Shown one piece after another: positions 1 to 6,628 of a stretch of 16,141 nt of DNA. The position numbers and the translations under genes are program-made. Below the pieces are notes generated by a model. The model worked only from the letters and a program-made list of their open reading frames with translations, was not told the DNA's origin and ran no database searches. Every line of letters starts with the position of its first letter. The first letter of the stretch is position 1. The stretch lies in the NCBI GenBank assembly GCA_938030845.1, contig CALHIC010000497.1:1-16141 (forward strand), given 5' to 3'. This stretch comes from an uncultured Oribacterium sp. Its GTDB lineage: Bacteria; Bacillota; Clostridia; Lachnospirales; Lachnospiraceae.

Positions 1-54
1 CCGTACGTACAGTGCTGTGAGAGGACGGCGGTTAGTCGCCGCCTCCTACTCGAT
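1..54 (+). ncRNA. 3' end of a group II intron (domain V 3' strand and domain VI), cut by window start
   Basis: The bases up to about 15 resemble the 3' strand of domain V. They are followed by a domain VI-like hairpin at about 16-50, with stem CGGCG (26-30) against CGCCG (37-41) and flanking GAGG/CCTC pairing. The stretch ends in CTACTCGAT, and an A in CTACT lies 7-8 nt from the putative intron end at 54, as expected for a branch-point adenosine. This ending is typical of bacterial group II introns. The intron body and any reverse transcriptase gene would lie upstream, outside the window, so intron subclass and activity cannot be judged. The call rests on recognising the 3' end pattern, not on a covariance search. 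Confidence 0.65.
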
Positions 55-89
55 CGCAAAGCAAATTCCTTCGGAAGTTGGTCTGTATC

Positions 90-120
90 AGGACGACTTT
101 TCTGATGAAAAGTCTGTCCT
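90..120. other. Stem-loop in gene-free leader region
   Basis: AGGAC-G-ACTTTTC (90-102), loop TGAT, and GAAAAGT-CT-GTCCT (107-120) form a stem of about 12 bp with a small internal bulge. No T-tract follows, so it is not a simple terminator. Bases 55-252 otherwise hold only short hairpins, such as CAAGC-TTC-GCTTG near 136-148, and no credible gene. GGGCTCAGA at 171-179 recurs inverted (TCTGAGCCC) at 307-315, which ties this stretch to the larger inverted repeat that follows. Function unknown. Confidence 0.5.
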
Positions 121-252
121 TACAGCACTAACTTCAAGCTTCGCTTGGCTCGCTTTCAGTAAGTACTGATGGGCTCAGACTACCCCGCATTCAGACCTAT
201 ATTGCCGAAAATCTCTTTGTTAATTTGATTTTTTACAGCCTCTTTTTTACTT

Positions 253-439
253 TAAAGAGATATTAGCTGGCTTATCCTCTACCGTATAGCTTTTGATAAG
301 GGACAATCTGAGCCCGTCGGCACTTAGCTTTTGTTATGTAAAAGCTTAGTGCCGCTACGTGGCGAGGTTAGCGAGAGCGTGTCCCGTTCCAAAAGCTATA
401 CGTTAGAGGATAAATTCATTCCAGCTATAATCTCTTTAT
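253..439. repeat. Large imperfect inverted repeat enclosing a second hairpin (MITE-like or structured RNA)
   Basis: The left arm (253-304) and right arm (381-439) are inverted copies of each other. They share the blocks AAAGAGA, TAGCTGG, TTATCCTCTA, CGTATAGCTTTTG and GGGAC, with a 6-base length difference. The 76-nt centre holds its own hairpin, GGCACTTAGCTTTT (319-332) against AAAAGCTTAGTGCC (340-353), with 13 of 14 pairs matched. No open reading frame of note lies inside. The layout fits a small non-autonomous mobile element or a long structured transcript. No target-site duplication could be defined by eye, so the class stays open. Confidence 0.6.
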
Positions 440-538
440 ATCCTCGTTCATTACGTTTCTTTGTCATTTGTCTGAATAATTCCAAGAAGCATTGACGGAA
501 GGAAATAAAAAAATTAAAATGATGCAAGAAAATCTTCA

Positions 539-566
539 TTGAAAATTATTTTTTAATCTTTATAAT
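539..566 (+). promoter_or_regulatory. Sigma-A type promoter of the GH73 gene
   Basis: TTGAAA (539-544) and a perfect TATAAT (561-566) are separated by 16 bp. Transcription would start near 573, giving a leader of about 100 nt before the ATG at 675. The leader contains a small perfect hairpin, CAGGGA-TTTTT-TCCCTG (595-611). Confidence 0.6.
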
Positions 567-674
567 TTCCGATAGAATTGCAGATGTATAAAGACAGGGA
601 TTTTTTCCCTGATGGATCACAAAGAGATGCTTCTTCGAGAACATCCTTCTTTGGCGTAAAGGGCAGGGAGAAAA

Positions 675-2285
675 ATGAGAAAAACAAGTTGGAGACGTTT
701 TATAAGTTTAGGATTAATCTTGAGCAGCGTTTTTGCTACGCAAGCTTTTGCTGCAGAAAAGGATGCCGTAATTAAAGGCAGTATGGTCAATGTAAGGGCT
801 GAAGCCAATAAAAACAGTAAAAAGGTGACGAACCTTTATTCCAATACAGCCGTTAAAGTAGGGGATCCGGTGCAAAACTCCTCCGGAGAAAGCTGGTATC
901 CGGTTAATTTCCAAGGGGGAAGCGGATATATTCGTTCCGATTTTGTAAAATTTCCGGTTCAATACCAAAGGGATGAGGCCTTTGAGAACGCCTTGAATCA
1001 ACAGGGCTTTCCGGAAGCCTATAAGGATGGCTTAAGAGCTCTTCATGCAGAGTTCCCCAACTGGCAGTTTAAGGCTTTACATACCAATTTGGATTGGCAG
1101 AGAGTTTTAGACGGTGAAATGGAAGGAACAGGCAGTCTTGTAGACAAGAATGCTATTTCATCCTGGAAGTCCACCGATCAGGGAAAATATGACTGGAATA
1201 CAGGAACATGGGTAGGATTTGACGGTCCTACCTGGGTTGGTGCCTCCAGACAATTAACAGCATACTATATGGATCCCAGAAACTTTTTGGATGAGTCCTA
1301 CATTTTCCAATTCTTACTCCATAGCTATAATCCGGATGAGCAAACGAGAGACGGTTTGGTAGCTATGCTAAAGGGCAGCTTTATGGATAGCGGAAGTCAA
1401 GCCGGTGGAAATGGGGGAAACAGCGGAAACAGCGGAGGAGATGCTTCCTCTATCCAGTCTTCAACGGAAACAGTAGTCATTTCCAACGAAGGACCGGGAA
1501 CAAACTTATCAAATGCGGAAGGAACGGTTATTCCTTCCGGAACCACAGCGGCATCTGCAGACAATTCCAATACAAGTAACGGAACAAATGCAGGCGGTGT
1601 GGATTACGTGAGTATTATTATGAAGGCTGCAGAGCAGTCTAAGCAGAATCCCTATGTTCTGGCTTCCATGATTTTACAGGAGCAGGGAAAAGGAACCAGC
1701 GGTTCTATTTCCGGAAGTAGCGGACATTATAATTATTTTAATATCGGTGCTTACCAGGACGGAAAGATGGGAGCCATCGAGAGAGGTATCTGGTATGCCA
1801 AGCAAAGTGGCAGCTATATGCGTCCCTGGAATAGCAGAGAAAAGTCTATTGTGGGCGGTGCTCAGTTCTTTGCGGAAAATTATATGAATGCGGGACAGAA
1901 TACATTGTACCTGAAGAAGTGGAATGTACAAGGCTCCAACCTGTTTAAGCATCAATATATGACCAATGTACAGGGAGCTGCCGAGGAAGGGGCAAAGTTA
2001 TCTTCAGCTTACAGCAAAGATATGAAGAATAAAGCTCTGGTTTTCTCCATCCCCGTATATAAGGATATGCCGGGACAGAAAGAACCGATTCCTACCGGAG
2101 ATGAGAAGCCCACAAGAAAAGACAGTGGCAACAGTTCCGGAGATAGCTCGGGCAGCGGTAATAGCACAGTAAGCAATGCAGGAAATGCAGGTGCTAATGG
2201 AAATGGAAGCAACACAAACAGCTCAGCAGGGAAGACAGAGAGCGGTGTAGAAGTAGTGGAGATTGGGAAGAGTCCTCTTGGTTAA
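675..2285 (+). CDS. Secreted SH3b-domain N-acetylglucosaminidase (GH73-type autolysin)
   Basis: This is a predicted exported peptidoglycan hydrolase of 536 residues. A Sec signal peptide (basic start, hydrophobic core, cleavage after about A26) is followed by a bacterial SH3 domain (about 32-95) that likely binds the wall. Residues about 100-235 form the N-terminal part typical of clostridial glucosaminidases. After a Ser/Gly/Asn/Thr-rich linker (about 237-308) comes the catalytic region, with LASMILQEQGKG around the likely catalytic acid E336 and YNYFNIGAY downstream. In GH73 a Glu in this position cleaves GlcNAc-beta-1,4-MurNAc bonds. The C-terminal ~70 residues are again low-complexity and end without the extra SH3 repeats often seen in the family. 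The start is supported by AGGGAG four bases before the ATG and by the signal peptide. It may share a transcript with the next gene, since only a small non-terminator hairpin lies between them. Substrate specificity is inferred from the family. Confidence 0.85.
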   Translation: MRKTSWRRFISLGLILSSVFATQAFAAEKDAVIKGSMVNVRAEANKNSKKVTNLYSNTAVKVGDPVQNSSGESWYPVNFQGGSGYIRSDFVKFPVQYQRDEAFENALNQQGFPEAYKDGLRALHAEFPNWQFKALHTNLDWQRVLDGEMEGTGSLVDKNAISSWKSTDQGKYDWNTGTWVGFDGPTWVGASRQLTAYYMDPRNFLDESYIFQFLLHSYNPDEQTRDGLVAMLKGSFMDSGSQAGGNGGNSGNSGGDASSIQSSTETVVISNEGPGTNLSNAEGTVIPSGTTAASADNSNTSNGTNAGGVDYVSIIMKAAEQSKQNPYVLASMILQEQGKGTSGSISGSSGHYNYFNIGAYQDGKMGAIERGIWYAKQSGSYMRPWNSREKSIVGGAQFFAENYMNAGQNTLYLKKWNVQGSNLFKHQYMTNVQGAAEEGAKLSSAYSKDMKNKALVFSIPVYKDMPGQKEPIPTGDEKPTRKDSGNSSGDSSGSGNSTVSNAGNAGANGNGSNTNSSAGKTESGVEVVEIGKSPLG

Positions 2286-2292
2286 AAAGTCT

Positions 2293-2313
2293 TGAAAGAA
2301 TTCTCTTCTTTCA
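2293..2313. other. Small intergenic hairpin
   Basis: TGAAAGAA (2293-2300), loop TTCTC and TTCTTTCA (2306-2313) form a perfect 8-bp stem just after the GH73 stop codon. The stem is AT-rich and no T-tract follows, so a terminator is unlikely. It could modulate read-through or mRNA stability between the two genes. Confidence 0.35.
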
Positions 2314-2401
2314 GTAAAATATAACGGAATATGTCGAGTAAAACTTCGGGTACTGTCAGAGGATGGAAAGACTCGAATCAGAGGAATTTGAGGAAATAAT
2401 A

Positions 2402-3661
2402 ATGAAATCATTACAATATATACTATATACTTGCCTGCTCAGCCTTCTGTTTTCCATGGCTGTGTTTGCGGCAGACGGACAACTGAGCTTTTCCGATCCG
2501 ACTGCCAAGGTGGGAGAAGAAATCACGGTGAATATGAAGATTAAAAGTGATACTCCCTTAGCCAGAGTAGATATTACCCTTCGCTACGACAGTAATTCTT
2601 TGCAGTTTGTCAGCGGAACGAATACTGATGGAGGTGCAGGAACTCTGCGTGTACACGGTACCGGCGATAATTCCGTAGCAAATACCTTGGCCTTTGCTTT
2701 GAAATTCAAGGCAGCTTCCGCAGGACAGTCCAGTATTACGGTAGAAAAACAGGAAATATACAGCGGGGATGAAAGTCTATTAAACCTTACCCATGTGGGA
2801 AAGGGTGCCGTAAATATTACTGCAGAAGAAACAAGCAGTGAAAGTGCGGCAGAAACTTCAGCCTCTGCAGAAGAAAGTGAAGAGGCGGAGACCAAGAACG
2901 AGGGGGTTAAGCTTACCGCAAAGGATAAGAGTATTACCATTATGAATCCCGGCTCCGATGTAAAGATTCCGGATGGCTTTTGGGAAAGCACCATTGATGT
3001 AGACGGTCATCAGGTAAAGGGATGGGTATGGAAGGCCGATACAGAGCATCAGTACATCATTGTTTATGGAATGAATGATGCGGGAGATTTACATTTTTAT
3101 CGTTATGACTTAAAGGAAAAAACCATTCAACGGTATTTTCAGGATCCTTTAGAGGCTGAGCAGAAGAAAAATGCGGAAAGCTATCCGACTTTATTGACTC
3201 AATATGATACTTTGGTAGGAAAATATAATGTTCAGACCATCTTAAGCATAGTTTTTGCCTTAGTGGCTTTGCTCCTTGCCGCCCTATCCATCTTCCTGTG
3301 GCAGACACGTAGCAGATTGAAAAAAGTCATTGCCTTCCAGAAAGAAACCTTGGAGCGAGAGCGAAAGGAAAGCCGACCCAATGTGGAGCGTTTCTCTTTA
3401 AAGGAGGAATTTCCTATAAAGGAAAATGATTTTCCCGAGGAAGAGGAAGAAGAGGGAAGAACCAAGCTGATTGGACGCAGACCCAATGTGCATCATGAGG
3501 GTGAAAACGGATCCGATATTGAAGATGCGGATTTAGGAGCCACCAGAGCGATTTCTTTATCTGCGGAAGATAAGAAGCGATTGGCGGATAAAGAGAAGCA
3601 TAAAAAAGAGGATTCTTTGGAGCATACCAAAGAAGTAGAGCTGGAAATCGAAGAACTGTAA
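2402..3661 (+). CDS. Membrane-anchored cohesin-like domain protein with acidic cytoplasmic tail
   Basis: The protein has 419 residues. A signal peptide (about 1-23, ending AVFA) precedes a cohesin-like beta-sandwich (about 26-140), with the family pattern of a VGEEITVNMKI strand, ITLRYDSNSLQF and a FKA/ITV segment. A Glu/Ser-rich stalk (about 141-170) leads to an unrecognised domain (about 171-255) rich in W and Y. One strong transmembrane helix (278-300) is followed by a basic stop-transfer stretch and a ~115-residue charged cytoplasmic tail with a run of Glu near 346-351. Cohesin folds in cellulosomes bind dockerins, but stand-alone cohesin-like domains are also common in wall and sensor proteins. 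No dockerin is visible here, so the ligand is unknown. An in-frame ATG at 2363 is possible, but the start at 2402 is preferred: TGAGGAA lies 7 bases upstream and the signal peptide begins there. It lies 116 bp after the wall hydrolase gene and is followed by a terminator. Confidence 0.75.
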   Translation: MKSLQYILYTCLLSLLFSMAVFAADGQLSFSDPTAKVGEEITVNMKIKSDTPLARVDITLRYDSNSLQFVSGTNTDGGAGTLRVHGTGDNSVANTLAFALKFKAASAGQSSITVEKQEIYSGDESLLNLTHVGKGAVNITAEETSSESAAETSASAEESEEAETKNEGVKLTAKDKSITIMNPGSDVKIPDGFWESTIDVDGHQVKGWVWKADTEHQYIIVYGMNDAGDLHFYRYDLKEKTIQRYFQDPLEAEQKKNAESYPTLLTQYDTLVGKYNVQTILSIVFALVALLLAALSIFLWQTRSRLKKVIAFQKETLERERKESRPNVERFSLKEEFPIKENDFPEEEEEEGRTKLIGRRPNVHHEGENGSDIEDADLGATRAISLSAEDKKRLADKEKHKKEDSLEHTKEVELEIEEL

Positions 3662-3674
3662 GAGACTGTTTATC

Positions 3675-3732
3675 ATGCAGTATAGCCATAAAAGTAGGAT
3701 TTATCCTAGAGCTATACTGCATGAATTTTTTT
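3675..3732 (+). terminator. Rho-independent terminator after the cohesin-like gene
   Basis: A perfect 12-bp stem, ATGCAGTATAGC (3675-3686) with GCTATACTGCAT (3711-3722), encloses a second stem TAGGAT/ATCCTA (3695-3708). Seven T residues follow at 3726-3732. It separates the envelope genes from clpC. Confidence 0.85.
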
Positions 3733-3828
3733 ATCCATGAAAATTTTTCTCATAGGACTCCTTCACAGATTATTCAAAAAGCTTTGCTATCATGATAAAA
3801 TATTTAGATTCAATCAGAAAATTTTAAC

Positions 3829-3857
3829 TGGACAACACTGCTTTTAGGGACTATAAA
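3829..3857 (+). promoter_or_regulatory. Sigma-A type promoter of clpC
   Basis: TGGACA (3829-3834) and TATAAA (3852-3857) are 17 bp apart, each one mismatch from consensus. The expected start near 3864 gives a ~35-nt leader. No CtsR heptad repeat and no CIRCE element was seen here. A weaker alternative, TTCAAA-N17-TAAAAT, lies at 3773-3801. Confidence 0.55.
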
Positions 3858-3862
3858 AGCAG
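3838..3862. promoter_or_regulatory. Perfect palindrome over the clpC -10 region, possible operator
   Basis: CTGCTTTTA (3838-3846) and TAAAAGCAG (3854-3862) are exact inverted copies with a 7-bp spacer. The right half overlaps the -10 box. This is the expected position for a repressor site. As RNA it would lie mostly upstream of the transcript start, which favours a DNA-binding site over an RNA hairpin. The cognate regulator is unknown. Confidence 0.45.
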
Positions 3863-3898
3863 AAACAGTATTGTATAGAAAAGGATAAGGTGGAGAAA

Positions 3899-6313
3899 AT
3901 GAATCAGTTTACGATACAGGCGCAAAGGTCTTTACAACTTGCCATAGAGGTGGCTGAAGAGTGTCATCATCAATATATTGGAACAGAGCATATCCTCTTA
4001 GGTCTTGTACGAGAAGGTACAGCCGTTGCAGGGAAGGTTTTAAAGGCAAATGGCGTTACGGAAGAAAAGATTTCGGATATGATTGCCAAGTTTATGGTTA
4101 GCGGAGAAAGCGGTGTTTCCCTTGCAGACCCCAGCGGTTATACCCCATCTGCCAAGAGAGTTCTGGAGCAGGCGATGCAGGAAGCCAGAGAGGGACAGTC
4201 CCGTCTGGTGGGAACCGAGCATCTTTTGATGGCCATTTTGAAGGATGGAAACTGTGTGGCATCCCGAATTATTTCAACTTTGGGTGTTTCCATGCAGAAG
4301 ATTTATACCCAGTTGAATTCCGCCATTGGAAGAGACAATCTGGTGGAAGAGAGAAATAATAGAGAGAAGGAAGTACGATCCGTGCAGACACCGACATTGG
4401 ATCAGTATTCCCGGGATCTTACCGCGTTGGCAAAGGAAGGAAAGTTAGATCCTGTGGTTGGTCGCGGACAGGAAATTATGCGGATGATTCAGATTCTTTC
4501 CAGAAGAACCAAGAATAATCCCTGCCTTGTGGGAGAACCGGGAGTAGGAAAGACTGCTGTGGTGGAAGGTCTGGCCAATAAAATTGCGGCAAAGGATGTT
4601 CCGGACAGTATTTTGAAAAAGCGTTTATTAACCTTGGACTTATCTGCCATGGTGGCAGGCTCCAAATACCGTGGAGAGTTCGAGGAAAGGATTAAGAAGG
4701 TTATTCAAGAGGCAAGAACAGACGGTGAGGTGCTCCTTTTTATTGATGAGATTCATACCATTATCGGAGCGGGAGGTGCTGAGGGAGCACTGGATGCTGC
4801 CAATATTTTAAAGCCTGCTTTGGCCAGGGGAGAGCTGCAGATTATCGGTGCAACCACCCTGGAGGAGTATAGAAAGCATATCGAAAAGGATGCAGCACTG
4901 GAAAGACGTTTTCAGCCGATTACGATTGAAGAACCAACAGAAGAAGAAAGCATAAAGATTCTGGAAGGGATCAAAGAGCGCTACGAAGAGCATCATCAGG
5001 TAGTGATTGAAGAAGAGGCTATTTTAGCGGCGGTAAAGCTTAGTGCCCGCTATATTAACGATCGATATTTGCCGGATAAGGCCATTGATTTAATCGATGA
5101 GGCTGCTTCTAAAATTCGCATTTTAAATAGCGGAGAGCCTGCAGCCATTAAAAAACTAAGAGCCCAGATTGCAGAATTTGAAGAAGAAAAGGAAGATTGC
5201 ATTCGTAGGGAAGATTTTGAAGGGGCTTCTCAGATTAAGAGAAAACAGGAACAGAAAAGAAAGCGCCTGAGCAAGGAACTGGAGCTTTGGAAGAAGGAAA
5301 GGGAAGAGAATCGTCTTCATGTTAGGGAGTCGGACATTGCCCAGGTAGTTTCCGATTGGACGAAGATTCCTACCAAGAAGCTGGAAGAAACGGAGACGGA
5401 AAGATTGAAGAATCTTGAAAATCTTCTTCACGAAAGAGTGATTGGTCAGAATGAGGCGGTGAAGGCTGTTGCGCAAGCCATCAAGAGAGGCCGTGTAGGC
5501 TTAAAGGATCCTAAGCGCCCCATCGGTTCCTTTATGTTCCTTGGGCCTACCGGAGTGGGAAAGACAGAGCTGTCCAAAGCTATTGCGGAGGTGATTTTCG
5601 GCTCTGAACAAAATCTTATCCGTGTAGATATGTCGGAGTACATGGAAAAATACAGTGTTTCCAAGATGATTGGTTCCCCTCCCGGATATGTGGGTTATGA
5701 TGAGGGGGGACAGCTTTCCGAGAAGGTAAGAAGAAATCCCTACTCTGTCATTCTCTTTGATGAGATTGAGAAGGCCCATCCGGATGTGCTGAACATTCTT
5801 TTACAGGTGCTGGATGACGGACGAATCACCGATTCTCAGGGACGGACGGTAGACTTTAAGAACACCATCATTATCCTGACCTCCAATATCGGTGCCCAGA
5901 CGCTTCTGGACGGTATCTCTGAAAATGGAGACATTCCGGAGAATGTACGGAAGGAAGTTATGGAAGCTCTTCACGACCATTTCCGTCCGGAGTTCCTGAA
6001 CCGTTTGGATGAAATCATTCTCTTCAAGCCTTTGGTACAGAAGGATATGGAAAGAATCGCCGATTTGATTCTGAAGGACATCAACAAGCGTTTGCAGGAG
6101 CGTCGTTTGCACATCCATCTTCAGAAGGAAGCCTTGGACTTCATCTTGGAAAATGCCTATGAGCCCGGCTTCGGTGCAAGACCGCTGAAGCGTTATATGC
6201 AAAAGCATGTGGAAACTTTGGTGGCTAAGGAAATCCTGGAAGACAGGGTAAAAGAAGGTGACAATATAGAAATCCGTTTGCAGGACGGAAAACTAACTGC
6301 GGCGGTGGTTTAA
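3899..6313 (+). CDS. clpC: ClpC-type AAA+ unfoldase of the ClpCP protease
   Basis: The product has 804 residues, the usual ClpC length. It is a cytoplasmic Hsp100 ATPase that unfolds substrates and threads them into ClpP. The double Clp N-domain repeat spans about 3-145. The first AAA+ module has Walker A GEPGVGKT (212-219) and Walker B LLFIDE (279-284). A UVR-like coiled segment (about 422-457) marks ClpC rather than ClpA/B/E. The second module has GPTGVGKT (549-556) and VILFDE (617-622), followed by the D2-small domain. All ATPase motifs are intact. A GTG at 3890 is in frame, but the ATG at 3899 is preferred because the AGGTGGAG ribosome binding site (3888-3895) overlaps that GTG. Unlike the classic Firmicutes ctsR-mcsA-mcsB-clpC operon, this clpC is flanked by a terminator on each side and appears to be transcribed alone. 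Confidence 0.95.
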   Translation: MNQFTIQAQRSLQLAIEVAEECHHQYIGTEHILLGLVREGTAVAGKVLKANGVTEEKISDMIAKFMVSGESGVSLADPSGYTPSAKRVLEQAMQEAREGQSRLVGTEHLLMAILKDGNCVASRIISTLGVSMQKIYTQLNSAIGRDNLVEERNNREKEVRSVQTPTLDQYSRDLTALAKEGKLDPVVGRGQEIMRMIQILSRRTKNNPCLVGEPGVGKTAVVEGLANKIAAKDVPDSILKKRLLTLDLSAMVAGSKYRGEFEERIKKVIQEARTDGEVLLFIDEIHTIIGAGGAEGALDAANILKPALARGELQIIGATTLEEYRKHIEKDAALERRFQPITIEEPTEEESIKILEGIKERYEEHHQVVIEEEAILAAVKLSARYINDRYLPDKAIDLIDEAASKIRILNSGEPAAIKKLRAQIAEFEEEKEDCIRREDFEGASQIKRKQEQKRKRLSKELELWKKEREENRLHVRESDIAQVVSDWTKIPTKKLEETETERLKNLENLLHERVIGQNEAVKAVAQAIKRGRVGLKDPKRPIGSFMFLGPTGVGKTELSKAIAEVIFGSEQNLIRVDMSEYMEKYSVSKMIGSPPGYVGYDEGGQLSEKVRRNPYSVILFDEIEKAHPDVLNILLQVLDDGRITDSQGRTVDFKNTIIILTSNIGAQTLLDGISENGDIPENVRKEVMEALHDHFRPEFLNRLDEIILFKPLVQKDMERIADLILKDINKRLQERRLHIHLQKEALDFILENAYEPGFGARPLKRYMQKHVETLVAKEILEDRVKEGDNIEIRLQDGKLTAAVV

Positions 6314-6369
6314 TAAAGATGGCTTGTGTTTCATAAGAGGCGCTTGTTAAGATAAGGAAAAATGAAGAT

Positions 6370-6408
6370 AGCAGAAGGGGAACTTACAGTCCTTTCTGCT
6401 ATTTTTTT
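6370..6408 (+). terminator. Rho-independent terminator of clpC
   Basis: AGCAGAAGGG (6370-6379) pairs with CCTTTCTGCT (6391-6400) over 10 bp including one G-T pair. Seven T residues follow at 6402-6408. It lies about 57 nt after the clpC stop codon. Confidence 0.85.
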
Positions 6409-6495
6409 GATTATGCGCAGGTATAGAGATACCCCAATCTTTGATTATGCGCAGGTATAGAGATGCCCCAATCTTTGGTTATGCGCAGGTATAAG
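6407..6495. repeat. 34-bp tandem repeat, about 2.6 copies
   Basis: The unit starts TTGATTATGCGCAGGTATAG and continues AGAT(A/G)CCCCAATCT. Copies begin at 6407, 6441 and 6475; the first two differ by a single base, and the third stops after about 21 bases. The array begins inside the T-tract of the clpC terminator. There are no spacers between copies, so it is not CRISPR. Near-identity suggests recent duplication. Function unknown. Confidence 0.8.
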
Positions 6496-6533
6496 AATTT
6501 TTCTGACAAGCGGTTTAGGTGAATCAAATAATT

Positions 6534-6574
6534 TTGTATTTTTACTTGTAATTTTCACGGATTAAAAATACAAT
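6534..6574 (+). promoter_or_regulatory. Promoter with overlapping inverted repeat upstream of the DUF4143 ATPase
   Basis: TTGTAA (6546-6551) and TACAAT (6569-6574) are 17 bp apart and fit a sigma-A promoter. Exact inverted copies TTGTATTTTTA (6534-6544) and TAAAAATACAA (6563-6573) bracket the -35 and cover the -10, a plausible operator arrangement. The region is very AT-rich, so some symmetry may be chance. Confidence 0.45.
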
Positions 6575-6617
6575 AAAAATGTGATTATATAGCACAAAAA
6601 TTCCAATAAAAATGTGA
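6571..6617. repeat. 14-bp direct repeat between promoter and start codon
   Basis: CAATAAAAATGTGA occurs at 6571-6584 and again at 6604-6617, 33 bp apart (about three helical turns). The first copy overlaps the -10 box; the second overlaps the GTGAGGA ribosome binding site. It could be a regulator-binding pair or a small duplication. Confidence 0.45.
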
Positions 6618-6628
6618 GGATTGTTTTT

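Noticed and set aside
11..129. AGTGCTGT (11-18) and ACAGCACT (122-129) as a functional long-range pairing
   Set aside because: An 8-bp match across ~100 bases is not surprising by chance, and the first copy is better explained as part of the intron's domain V/VI.
578..775. Short + strand open frame before and overlapping the GH73 start
   Set aside because: No ribosome binding site, overlaps the well-supported signal-peptide gene in another frame, and the product has no recognisable features.
3733..3898. CtsR or CIRCE heat-shock operator upstream of clpC
   Set aside because: Neither the GGTCAAA-type heptads nor TTAGCACTC-N9-GAGTGCTAA could be found by eye.
6407..6495. Possible CRISPR array
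   Set aside because: The copies are directly adjacent with no spacers, only 2.6 units, and there are no cas genes.
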